Assembly (NCBI RefSeq): GCF_030150155.1 | Contig: NZ_JASLGR010000006.1 | Location: 106,376-170,375, forward strand | Length of the DNA: 64,000 nt | Reading direction: 5' to 3' | Origin: Nocardioides sp. | GTDB taxonomy: Bacteria > Actinomycetota > Actinomycetes > Propionibacteriales > Nocardioidaceae | Shown here: positions 32,355-40,238 of the stretch, in pieces | How positions within the stretch are numbered: position 1 is the first letter of the stretch | How the letters are laid out: every line of letters starts with the position of its first letter | Program-made: the position numbers and the translations under genes | The notes under the pieces: model-generated | Databases searched by the model: none | What the model was told of the DNA's origin: nothing | What the model saw: the letters and a program-made list of their open reading frames with translations, nothing else

Positions 32355-33113
32355 ATGACCACGATCGCTGTGCTGGGTGCCACCAGCGGCATCGCCCAGG
32401 CCTGCCTGCGGCAGTGGACGGCCCAGACCGGCCAGGCGAGGCAGCCGCTGGCGCTGCGGCTGGTGGCCCGGGACGCGCAGCGCCTGGAGCGCACCGGCGC
32501 CGACCTGAGCGCTCGGGGTGCGGCCGTGACCGTGACCCCGATCAGTGCCGACCTGAGCGACGCCACGTCGGTGAGTGCCGCGGTCGACGCGATCTTCGCC
32601 GACGGTCCCGTCGACATCGTGATGATCGCCTTCGGCACGATGCCGTCCCAGGCCGAGGCGGACGCCTCGGCGCAGGTGGGCGCCGACCTGCTGCACGTCA
32701 ACGGCACCCTGGCGCTGCTCGCCGCACACCTGGTCGCGCTGCGCCTGGAGGGCCAAGGGCACGGGGCGCTGGCGGTGCTCGGGTCGGTGGCCGGGGACCG
32801 CGGGCGACAGTCCAACTACCTCTACGGTGCGGCCAAGGCGATGGTCGCCACCGGTGTCGCGGGGCTGCAGCACCGGCTCGCGTCCAGTCCGGTCACCGTC
32901 ACCCTGGTCAAGCCCGGTCCGACGGCGACCCCGATGACCGACCACCTGCGTGGCGGCAAGCTTGCGCTGGCCGACGTCGACGCGGTCGCCGCCGAGATCG
33001 TCGCCGGGGTCGAGGCCGGTCGTCCGGTGGTCTATGCGCCGCGGCGCTGGCGGCTGATCATGGCGATCATCAGGGCCGTCCCGCGACGGATCTTCGAGCG
33101 CACCTCGCTGTGA
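32355..33113 (+). CDS. dprE2: Decaprenylphosphoryl-2-keto-ribose reductase
   Basis: A 252-residue short-chain dehydrogenase. The NAD(P) site is VLGATSGIAQACL (about 6-18), followed by the active-site Ser in LGSVAGDRGR (about 142) and the YxxxK pair in YLYGAAKAMV (about 155). The ending RRIFERTSL resembles other DprE2 proteins. It reduces the keto product of DprE1 to give polyprenylphosphoryl arabinose. GAGGAGA is 6 bases before ATG 32355. It converges closely with the GT4 gene; a small palindrome at 33108-33122 covers both stops. Confidence 0.88.
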   Translation: MTTIAVLGATSGIAQACLRQWTAQTGQARQPLALRLVARDAQRLERTGADLSARGAAVTVTPISADLSDATSVSAAVDAIFADGPVDIVMIAFGTMPSQAEADASAQVGADLLHVNGTLALLAAHLVALRLEGQGHGALAVLGSVAGDRGRQSNYLYGAAKAMVATGVAGLQHRLASSPVTVTLVKPGPTATPMTDHLRGGKLALADVDAVAAEIVAGVEAGRPVVYAPRRWRLIMAIIRAVPRRIFERTSL

Positions 33114-33116
33114 GCC

Positions 33117-34244
33117 TCACAGCTGTGGGCTGACCACCTGGCCGCGCTCGGCGGCGTCGACGATGGCCGCGAAGTTGGTCTGGGACTGCTCCCAGGTGTG
33201 CCGGGCCGCGTGCCACAGCGCCCCCTCGCCGAGCTCCTTGCGCAGCACCTCGTCGGTGAGAACCTCGCGCAGCCGCTCGACGAACTCCTCCTCGGTCTCG
33301 ACCAGCAGCCCTGAGACACCGGCCTCGATCGACTCGGTGGTGCCCCCGGCGTTGCGGTAGGCGATCGCCGGGGTGCCGTAGCGTCCCGCCTCGGTGATCA
33401 CCAGGCCCCAGCCCTCCTTGAGCGAGGGCACCGCCATCACCCAGGAGCGCTCGTAGACCGCCTCCCGGGTGGCGTCGTCGACGAAGCCGAGGAACTCCAC
33501 GGTCTCCCCGGCTCCGCGCTGGGCGGCGTACGCCGTCAGCTCGGTGCCCCACCAGCCACTGCCCACGATGGTGAGCCGGAGGTCAGGGATCGTGGCACGC
33601 AGCGCGACGGCCGCGTCGATGGCCTGCTCGACCCGCTTGTGCGGCACCAGTCGGCCGACCACGCAGATGCTCGGGTACGTCGACTTGCGCGGGTGCACGT
33701 CGAGGCGGGCCTCGGTGCCGTTGTGCACCACCGCGATCCGGTCCCCGTCCACGCCCAGCTCGATCAGCTCCGTGCGGGTGGCGCGGGAGACCGCGATGTA
33801 CTGGCAGCGCCGGTAGAGCCTGACCGCGAAGGACGACTCCAGCCACCAGCCGATCCGGCCCTTGAGCCCCGGGTAGACCACCGGCCACTGCTCGCGGTGG
33901 ACGTGGTGCACCAGCACGATCACCGGCGCCCGGGTGACCAGGCGGGTGAAGAACGGCAGGCCGTTCTGGACGTCGACGACCACGTCGGGGCGACCCAGCC
34001 GGCCCAGCGCCAGCAGCAGCATGCCCCACAGGTAGACGGTGAGCTTGCCGCCGCGACGGACGTAGCGGATGCCCTCGGAGGTCTCCTCAGGAGCCGCTCC
34101 GGGGTAGGCGGCAGTGAAGATCGTGACCCGGTCGCCGCGCTCCACCAGTCCGCGCGCGACCTGGTCCAGATAGACCTCCGCGCCGCCCCCTTCGGGGTTT
34201 CCGGTGTCCCGCCACGTGAGCATCACAACGTGTCGTGCAGTCAA
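33117..34244 (-). CDS. GT4-family glycosyltransferase
   Basis: A 375-residue GT-B enzyme. The N-terminal half begins VVMLTWRDTGNPEGGGAEVYL, cited here as WRDTGNPEGGGAEV (about 11-24), a form common in actinobacterial GT4 proteins. The C-terminal half has VVGRLVPHKRVEQAI (about 196) and the sugar-nucleotide ExxxxE region PSLKEGWGLVITEAG (about 274-288). It is cytoplasmic and probably adds a sugar to a lipid carrier. The start is taken as TTG 34244 because GGGAGGGG lies 5 bases upstream; upstream ATG 34304 lacks a site. The 14 bp CCTTGGGAGGGGTT here recurs before the DUF3068 gene. Confidence 0.8.
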   Translation of the reverse strand: MTARHVVMLTWRDTGNPEGGGAEVYLDQVARGLVERGDRVTIFTAAYPGAAPEETSEGIRYVRRGGKLTVYLWGMLLLALGRLGRPDVVVDVQNGLPFFTRLVTRAPVIVLVHHVHREQWPVVYPGLKGRIGWWLESSFAVRLYRRCQYIAVSRATRTELIELGVDGDRIAVVHNGTEARLDVHPRKSTYPSICVVGRLVPHKRVEQAIDAAVALRATIPDLRLTIVGSGWWGTELTAYAAQRGAGETVEFLGFVDDATREAVYERSWVMAVPSLKEGWGLVITEAGRYGTPAIAYRNAGGTTESIEAGVSGLLVETEEEFVERLREVLTDEVLRKELGEGALWHAARHTWEQSQTNFAAIVDAAERGQVVSPQL

Positions 34245-34247
34245 GGC

Positions 34248-34261
34248 AACCCCTCCCAAGG
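34248..34261 (-). promoter_or_regulatory. Shared 14 bp leader motif, copy 1
   Basis: On the reverse strand CCTTGGGAGGGGTT precedes the GT4 start codon by 3 bases and contains its ribosome binding site. An identical 14-mer precedes the DUF3068 gene at 42256-42269. Confidence 0.4.
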
Positions 34262-34321
34262 AAACCAGTACTGAACAGTAACCTTTTGCTGTGACGTTGT
34301 GCACACGCGCGATGCGTGGGC

Positions 34322-34336
34322 TACCCTGCGGCGGTG
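34322..34336 (+). promoter_or_regulatory. Probable -10 box and leaderless start of the methyltransferase-aftD pair
   Basis: TACCCT at 34322-34327 is 6 bases before GTG 34334. No ribosome binding site is present. It selects this start over GTG 34316. Confidence 0.5.
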
Positions 34337-35092
34337 CTTCGTCGGTCCCTGAACGCTGACTCGTGGGCCCCGACCGTGCGTCGCTCGGTCCGTCTTTTCG
34401 CCGACTTTCGGCATGAGCAGGACGACCCGCGCCGGTTCTACACAGCGCTCGCGACCGACTCCGTCGGCCAGCTGAGCGCGTACGCCGGCAGCGCCGGGCT
34501 GGCGGGCAAGGTCGTGCTCGACGTCGGCGGCGGCCCGGGGTTCTTCCGCGACGCGTTCGAGTCCGCGGGGGCGACGTACTTCGCTCTCGACGCCGACGTC
34601 GGGGAGCTCTCCGGGCAGGGCGAGATCGCGCCGGGCACGGTGATCGGCGACGGGATGCGGCTGCCGTTCGCCGACGCGTCGGTCGACGTCTGCTACTCCT
34701 CGAACGTGCTCGAGCACGTCCCCGACCGGGCCGCGATGGCCGACGAGATGCTCCGGGTGACCAAGCCCGGCGGGATCGTCTTCCTCTCCTACACGCTCTG
34801 GTACGGCCCCTGGGGCGGCCACGAGACCTCGCCGTGGCACTTCCTCGGCGGCCGTTACGCCCGGCGACGCTATGCGCGCACCCACGGGCACGAGCCGAAG
34901 AACAAGTTCGGTGAGTCGATGTACGCCGTCACCGCGGCCGAGATGCTGCGCTGGGCGCGTGCGCAGAACGCCGGCGAGGTGCTCGCCCGGGTCGCGCGCT
35001 ACCACCCCTGGTGGGCGCGCTGGATCGTCAGGGTGCCGGTGATCGGGGAGGTGCTCTCGTGGAACCTGCTGCTCGTTCTGCGAAAGCGGTGA
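34334..35092 (+). CDS. Class I SAM-dependent methyltransferase
   Basis: A 252-residue Rossmann methyltransferase. Motif I VVLDVGGGPGFFRDAF is at about 62-77, the acidic loop ALDADVGEL at about 88, motif IV SSNVLEHVPDR at about 122, and post-motif LRVTKPGGIVFLSY at about 143. The ending WNLLLVLRKR is basic. Its position next to an AftD-like enzyme and a glycosyltransferase suggests methylation of a sugar or lipid in the same glycan; a methyltransferase gene (Rv0224c) lies in the comparable mycobacterial region. The stop overlaps the aftD start (GTGA). Confidence 0.8.
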   Translation: MLRRSLNADSWAPTVRRSVRLFADFRHEQDDPRRFYTALATDSVGQLSAYAGSAGLAGKVVLDVGGGPGFFRDAFESAGATYFALDADVGELSGQGEIAPGTVIGDGMRLPFADASVDVCYSSNVLEHVPDRAAMADEMLRVTKPGGIVFLSYTLWYGPWGGHETSPWHFLGGRYARRRYARTHGHEPKNKFGESMYAVTAAEMLRWARAQNAGEVLARVARYHPWWARWIVRVPVIGEVLSWNLLLVLRKR

Positions 35093-38000
35093 CCTCTGCC
35101 TCGGCGACCTCGCGGCTGCGGCGCTGGGGCTACGCGGCGATCCTGACCGCCCTGGCCTTCGCCCAGTCCCCGGGCCGGATCGTGCCCGACACCAAGTTCG
35201 ACCTGGTCGCGGCGCCGTGGCGCTTCCTGGCCAACGCGACCCAGCTGTGGGACGCCGAGGCGGCATTCGGCCAGATCCAGAACCAGGCTTACGGCTACCT
35301 GTGGCCGATGGGGCCGTTCTTCGGCCTCGGCAAGCTGATCGCACTGCCCGAGTGGGTGATCCAGCGGCTGTGGTGGGCGCTGCTGCTCAACCTGGCGTTC
35401 TTCGGTATCCTGCGGCTGCTGCGCGAGCTGCGGCTGGGCACCCCGTGGAGCCAGGTCGCCGCGGCGACCGCGTTCGTGCTGGCACCACGGATCACCTCGA
35501 TCCTGGGGGAGAGCTCCGTCGAGCTGTGGCCCACCGCGCTGGCACCGTGGGTGCTGGTGCCGCTGATCCGCGGCTCCGAACGGGGATCGGTGGTGAAGGC
35601 GGCCGCGGCGGCGGCGCTGCTGGTGGCCTGCTGCGGCGGGGTCAACGCCACCGCCGCCTCGGCGGTGATCCCGATCGGCGTGATCTGGCTGCTCACCCGC
35701 GCCCCGGGCCCGCGCCGCTGGCGGCTGCTGGGCTGGTGGGGGATCTTCACCGTCGCCGCGACGCTGTGGTGGACGATCCCGCTGATGCTGCTGGGGCGCT
35801 ACGCCGCACCGTTCCTGGACTACATCGAGAACGCCACCCTGACCTCCTCGGTCACCGACCCGTCCAACAGCCTGCTCGGCACCTCCAACTGGGCGCCCTA
35901 CCTCGGCGGCGGCTCCTACCCGGCCGGCACCACCGTGCTCGGGACCCCGTTCGTGCTGCTCGACGCCGCCGCGATCGCCGGTCTGGGCCTGGCCGGGCTG
36001 GCGCTGCGTGCCCACCCGCAGCGCCGCTTCGGGATCGGCCTGCTGCTGGCCGGCCTGGTCCTGGTCGGCCTGGGCTACGTCGGCCAGGTGCACGGCTGGG
36101 GCGCCGCCGAGCGGCAGTCCTGGCTCGACGGTGCGCTGGCGGCACTGCGCAACACCCACAAGTACGACGTCGCGATCCGGCTGGCCCTGAGCCTCGGCAT
36201 CGCCCATGCCCTGGCCCGGCCGTTGCAGGGCCGCCAGATGACCCCGGCGGTGGCCACCCTGGCCCGCCGGATGCTGGTCGGCACCACCGCCGTCGTGCTG
36301 GTCGGCCTGGCGCTGCCCTGGGCGCAGGGATCGGTGGCAGCACCGGGCGGCTTCACCGCGGTGCCGACGTACTGGCGTCAGGCGGCCGACGCCGCCGGGA
36401 GCCGCACGGGGACCAGTCTGGTCGTCCCGGCTGCGGCGTTCGACGACTACACCTGGGGCTCGACCCGCGACGGGATCCTGCAGCCCTATGCCACCGGACC
36501 GTGGGCGGTGCGCAACGTGGTGCCGCTGGCCGAGCCGGGCAACGTCGACCTGCTCGACCAGGTCACCGCGCTGCTGGAGAGCGGGCACGGCAGCGACCAG
36601 CTGGCCGGTCTGCTCGCCCGTGCCGGGGTCGGCACCCTGGTGGTGCGCAACGACCTCGACCGGGCCGCCACCGGCGCACCCGACCCCGCCTACGTCCACG
36701 CCGCGCTGGAGAACAGCCCCGGCCTGACCCGGGTCGCCGGGTACGGCGACAAGGTCGGCCAGACCCGCCTGCAGACCGGCTCCGATGGTGCCCGGGTGGT
36801 CGTCAACCGCGGCCTTGCCGGGCAGTACAGCGCCGTCGAGCTCTACGCCGTCAGCGCCCCGGCCACGGCGACCCTGCAGCAGCGCGGCACCTCGGTGATG
36901 GGGGACGTCGGCAGCGGGCTGCCGCTGACCGCCGACCTGCTCGGCACCAGCGCGTCCGCGACCGCGACCGGCGGTGCCACCTCGGCGCCGGTGGTCCTCA
37001 CCGACGGGATGCGCCGCCGTGAGGTCGCCTTCCAGGCCGTGCGACGCAACGTCGCCGCGACCGACGCCGCCGGCTCGTCGCCGCTGCGGCCCGGCCGCGA
37101 GCAGTTCCACCGGGTGATCGCCGACCAGGAGGCCTGGCAGACCACCCTGGCCTGGCAGGGCGTCAGCGCGGTCACGGCCACCTCCTCCCAGGCCGCAGTC
37201 GACGCCGAGCCGCCCCTGGACCGCGGCGCCACCCCCGGCTCCGCCCTCGACGGCGACGACACCACCGCCTGGAAGAGCGCTGCGGGCACCGCCACCGATG
37301 GACAGCGGCTCACCGTCACCTTCGACCAGCCGACCGACGTCGACCGGGTCACCCTCCGGCTGCCGTCGGGGCTGAGCACCGTCACCTCCGTGGACCTCCG
37401 CGCCGGTGCGGCCAGCACCCGGGTCGACGCCCCAGCGGCCGGCACCGACCTCCCGGTCACCCTCCGTGCCACCGCCGCCACCTCGCTCAGTGTCACGCTG
37501 CACACCGCTCCCGGGGCCGTCGGACAGGTCGGCATCGCGGAGCTCACCGTCCCCGGCCTGAGCGCCCACCGGGTGCTGGCCCTGCCCACGCCTCCGACGG
37601 GTGTCAATGTCGAGGCGATCGACCTCACCCGCGACCGGGGCACCTCGGCGTGCCCGCTCATCGACGAGGCCGTCACCTGCCTGGCCTACCTGGGCACCAA
37701 TGGCGAGGACGGCGACCACCTCGACCGGAGCCTCACCACCGACGCGGGGGAGTACCGGCTCAGCGGCACCGCCTCGCTGCGCCGTGACCCGTCCGGCAGC
37801 AGGGCGCTGGCCGCAGCCGCCGGGGTCGACCTGCGCACCACCGGCTCGGCCGCGGTCGACCTGGCCGAGTCACCGGTCGCGATGATCGACGGCGACCCGG
37901 CCACCACCTGGCGTGCCGAGGAGGACGCCTCGGTGACGCTGCGCTTCGACACGCCCCGGGTGCTGCACTCGCTCACCCTGGCCACCGGGTCGACGGCCGC

Positions 38001-39171
38001 CGCCCGCAGCCCCGAACGGGTCGAGATCCGTGCCGGCGCCCACCGGCTCCGGGTCACCCTCCACGACGGCGACGCCCGCCTGCCCGGCTGGCGCACCGAC
38101 CACCTCACGATCAGGGTGCTGACCTGGAGCAAGGGTCTGAGCATCGACGACGGCCAGCCCGCCACCTTGGACCCGGGGATCTCCGAGCTGCTGATCAACG
38201 GCGAGCAGGTCGGCGGCTCCCAGGCCACCCTCGGCTGTGCGGCAGGGCCCCGGATCGACGTGGACGGCACCGTGGTCGCGACCCGGCTCACCGGATCCCT
38301 GTCGGCCCTGGTGCGGGGCGACGACGTCGCGCTGGAGCCGTGCGGTGACGCCGTACGCCGGCTGGGTGCGGGCACCACGACGGTGCTCGCCACCCCGAGC
38401 GACCTGGCCCGGGTCGACACCCTGCACCTGACCGCCCTGGCGCAGGCCCAGCCGCAGAGTCAGACCCAGGACAGCGACGCGACCACCGGCGTCACCACGG
38501 ACCGTGCCCTGACCGGCACCACCCTGCCGGTCACCCGCGACGGACGCGACACCCCGACCTCGGTCCAGATCGCGGTGGCGACCACCGACGAGCGGGTGCT
38601 GAGCCTGCCGCAGAACTTCAACGCCGCCTGGCGTGCCACCCTCGACGGCACCGTGCTGACCCCGCTCCGCGTCGACGGCTGGCAGCAGGGCTGGGTGGTG
38701 CCGGCCGGACTGGCCGGGACCGTCAGCCTCGACATGCCGGCCAACACCGTCTACCGGGTCGGCCTGGTGCTGGGGGCGCTCGGCGTCCTCGGTGTCGCCG
38801 TCGTCCTGGTGCGGAGCCGCCCACGGCGCGAGCTGGCACCGTTGGGCACCGGCGAGCCGACGTACGTCGACAGTGTGCTGGCCGTGCTGGCCCTCGGGCT
38901 GCTCGCCGGCTGGATCGGTGCCGCCCTGGGCCTGGTCCTGATCGTCGCCGGGCGACGGCTGCCGGGGCTGCGCGAGGGGGAGCCGTGGGGGCCGCTGGCC
39001 GCCGGGGCGGTGCTGGTCTCGGTGCTGCCGCGAGTGCTGGAGCGGGGCAGCGACCTCGCCGGCCTGGCTCAGTGGTCGGCGGTGGTCGCGGTCGCGCTCA
39101 TCGCCGGGTCCCTGCGGGCCAGCGGGCCGCGGTTCTTCAGCCGCAGCACCGGCGACTCCAGGAACCGGTAG
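35089..39171 (+). CDS. aftD: AftD-like alpha-(1->3)-arabinofuranosyltransferase
   Basis: A very large (1360-residue) membrane glycosyltransferase. The N-terminus ALAFAQSPGRIVPDTKFDL, then ATQLWD and FGQIQNQAYGYLWPMG (about residues 15-85), closely follows the AftD family pattern, including the acidic PDTKxDL loop expected to bind polyprenylphosphoryl arabinose. About 10-11 helices run to residue about 420. Then comes a long extracytoplasmic part with two discoidin-like carbohydrate-binding modules: around 720-830 (GSALDGDDTTAWKS) and 920-1020 (MIDGDPATTWRAEED). A C-terminal group of helices spans about 1225-1350. AftD adds branch arabinose in mycobacterial arabinan. It converges on the acyltransferase with 103 bp overlap. 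Confidence 0.88.
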   Translation: MTSASATSRLRRWGYAAILTALAFAQSPGRIVPDTKFDLVAAPWRFLANATQLWDAEAAFGQIQNQAYGYLWPMGPFFGLGKLIALPEWVIQRLWWALLLNLAFFGILRLLRELRLGTPWSQVAAATAFVLAPRITSILGESSVELWPTALAPWVLVPLIRGSERGSVVKAAAAAALLVACCGGVNATAASAVIPIGVIWLLTRAPGPRRWRLLGWWGIFTVAATLWWTIPLMLLGRYAAPFLDYIENATLTSSVTDPSNSLLGTSNWAPYLGGGSYPAGTTVLGTPFVLLDAAAIAGLGLAGLALRAHPQRRFGIGLLLAGLVLVGLGYVGQVHGWGAAERQSWLDGALAALRNTHKYDVAIRLALSLGIAHALARPLQGRQMTPAVATLARRMLVGTTAVVLVGLALPWAQGSVAAPGGFTAVPTYWRQAADAAGSRTGTSLVVPAAAFDDYTWGSTRDGILQPYATGPWAVRNVVPLAEPGNVDLLDQVTALLESGHGSDQLAGLLARAGVGTLVVRNDLDRAATGAPDPAYVHAALENSPGLTRVAGYGDKVGQTRLQTGSDGARVVVNRGLAGQYSAVELYAVSAPATATLQQRGTSVMGDVGSGLPLTADLLGTSASATATGGATSAPVVLTDGMRRREVAFQAVRRNVAATDAAGSSPLRPGREQFHRVIADQEAWQTTLAWQGVSAVTATSSQAAVDAEPPLDRGATPGSALDGDDTTAWKSAAGTATDGQRLTVTFDQPTDVDRVTLRLPSGLSTVTSVDLRAGAASTRVDAPAAGTDLPVTLRATAATSLSVTLHTAPGAVGQVGIAELTVPGLSAHRVLALPTPPTGVNVEAIDLTRDRGTSACPLIDEAVTCLAYLGTNGEDGDHLDRSLTTDAGEYRLSGTASLRRDPSGSRALAAAAGVDLRTTGSAAVDLAESPVAMIDGDPATTWRAEEDASVTLRFDTPRVLHSLTLATGSTAAARSPERVEIRAGAHRLRVTLHDGDARLPGWRTDHLTIRVLTWSKGLSIDDGQPATLDPGISELLINGEQVGGSQATLGCAAGPRIDVDGTVVATRLTGSLSALVRGDDVALEPCGDAVRRLGAGTTTVLATPSDLARVDTLHLTALAQAQPQSQTQDSDATTGVTTDRALTGTTLPVTRDGRDTPTSVQIAVATTDERVLSLPQNFNAAWRATLDGTVLTPLRVDGWQQGWVVPAGLAGTVSLDMPANTVYRVGLVLGALGVLGVAVVLVRSRPRRELAPLGTGEPTYVDSVLAVLALGLLAGWIGAALGLVLIVAGRRLPGLREGEPWGPLAAGAVLVSVLPRVLERGSDLAGLAQWSAVVAVALIAGSLRASGPRFFSRSTGDSRNR

Positions 39172-40238
39172 GACAGGCCCGCGGCGACGAGGGTGATCGC
39201 CAGGGTGAAGGCCAGCACCTCCGCGAAGCGGCCGGTGAACGGGTCGATCCCGGCCACCCGCATGCCGACCACGAGCACGAACATGTGGATGCAGAAGATC
39301 CCGTAGGAGATCTCGCCCAGCCAGGTCGGCACCCGCCCGGTCATGAACTGGCGCACCCGGCCCTCGCGCTCGGGGCCGAAGACCAGCGGCAGGATCAGGC
39401 AGCCCGCCGAGGCGGCATACAGCAGCGACTTGGCGACCGCCTCCCAGGACGTGGGCGGCACCAGCAGGCGGGGCCCGGCGACGTCGCTGCACGCGATCGC
39501 GAAGAGCGCCAGGCCGAGGATCCACCAGCCGGTGAGGTCACGGGCCACGTCGTCCAGCCGTGCCGTCACGCTCGGCACCACGCTGCAGGCCGCGAACGCG
39601 ACGCCGACGCTGAACCAGAGCACGTACGCCGGCAGCCACTGCCCGACATGCCAGTCGCTCGGCGCGATCTGCTGGGCGAACGCGGTCCAGGCCAGGCCCA
39701 GCACGCTGAGCCCGGCGAAGCCGGCCAGGGTCCGGCGCAGGGAGAACCGGCCGCGGCCCAGCAGCAGCCGCAGCAGGAACGGCAGCACCAGGTAGAAGGC
39801 CACCTCGGTGCACAGGCTCCACATCTGGGTGAGGCTGCTCGACAGCGGCGCGGGCCGGTAGAGCTGGGTCAGGGTCAGGTTGCTGACCCAGTCGCCCAGC
39901 GAGGCGTGCCGGTTGGCCGGGTCGGCGGCCAGGGCGACCACCACCACGACCCAGTAGATCGGCAGGATCCGCAGCGCGCGCTTCCACAGGTAGTGGCCCA
40001 GCGCCGGATCGGGGGTCCCGGCAGTGCGAGCCTGGAACCAGGGCCGGCTGAGCAGGAAGCCGGAGACGACGAAGAAGAGCGCGACGCCGAAGTCGAGGCG
40101 GGAGAGCACCGCGCCGGGCCAGCCGTGGTTGATCTGGCCGGTGTTGAACGCGACGTGGGTGAGCACCACCATCAGCGCTCCCGCCGCGCGTACGGCGTCC
40201 AGCGTCGGGTACCGGCGGCGGGCCGCGGTGGAGGTCAC
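39069..40238 (-). CDS. Acyltransferase family 3 (membrane O-acyltransferase)
   Basis: A 389-residue protein with about 10 membrane helices. It begins RRRYPTLDAVRAAGALMVVLTHV at about 8-30, quoted here by its core LDAVRAAGALMVVLTHV, which carries the essential His of acyltransferase-3 enzymes. FDFGVALFFVVSGFLL-type text (DFGVALFFVVSGFLLSRPW, about 49-67) and RALRILPIYW near 83 follow. Such enzymes acetylate or acylate sugars at the membrane. GTG 40238 overlaps the stop of the gene before it on this strand (GTGA), so the two are coupled. In mycobacteria an acyltransferase gene, Rv0228, neighbours the DUF3068 gene. Confidence 0.88.
   Translation of the reverse strand: MTSTAARRRYPTLDAVRAAGALMVVLTHVAFNTGQINHGWPGAVLSRLDFGVALFFVVSGFLLSRPWFQARTAGTPDPALGHYLWKRALRILPIYWVVVVVALAADPANRHASLGDWVSNLTLTQLYRPAPLSSSLTQMWSLCTEVAFYLVLPFLLRLLLGRGRFSLRRTLAGFAGLSVLGLAWTAFAQQIAPSDWHVGQWLPAYVLWFSVGVAFAACSVVPSVTARLDDVARDLTGWWILGLALFAIACSDVAGPRLLVPPTSWEAVAKSLLYAASAGCLILPLVFGPEREGRVRQFMTGRVPTWLGEISYGIFCIHMFVLVVGMRVAGIDPFTGRFAEVLAFTLAITLVAAGLSYRFLESPVLRLKNRGPLARRDPAMSATATTADH

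Noticed and set aside
33108..33122. Perfect palindrome CTGTGAG-C-CTCACAG over facing stops, with similar ones at 61927-61937 and 26284-26317
   Set aside because: Facing TGA stops automatically give TGA/TCA symmetry; except for the GC hairpin at 26288-26302 the extra symmetry is too short to call a terminator or operator.
34270..34300. GTAAC and GTGAC half-sites upstream of the methyltransferase, considered as an MtrA-like binding site
   Set aside because: The spacing does not match the direct repeats I would expect and no second example supports it.
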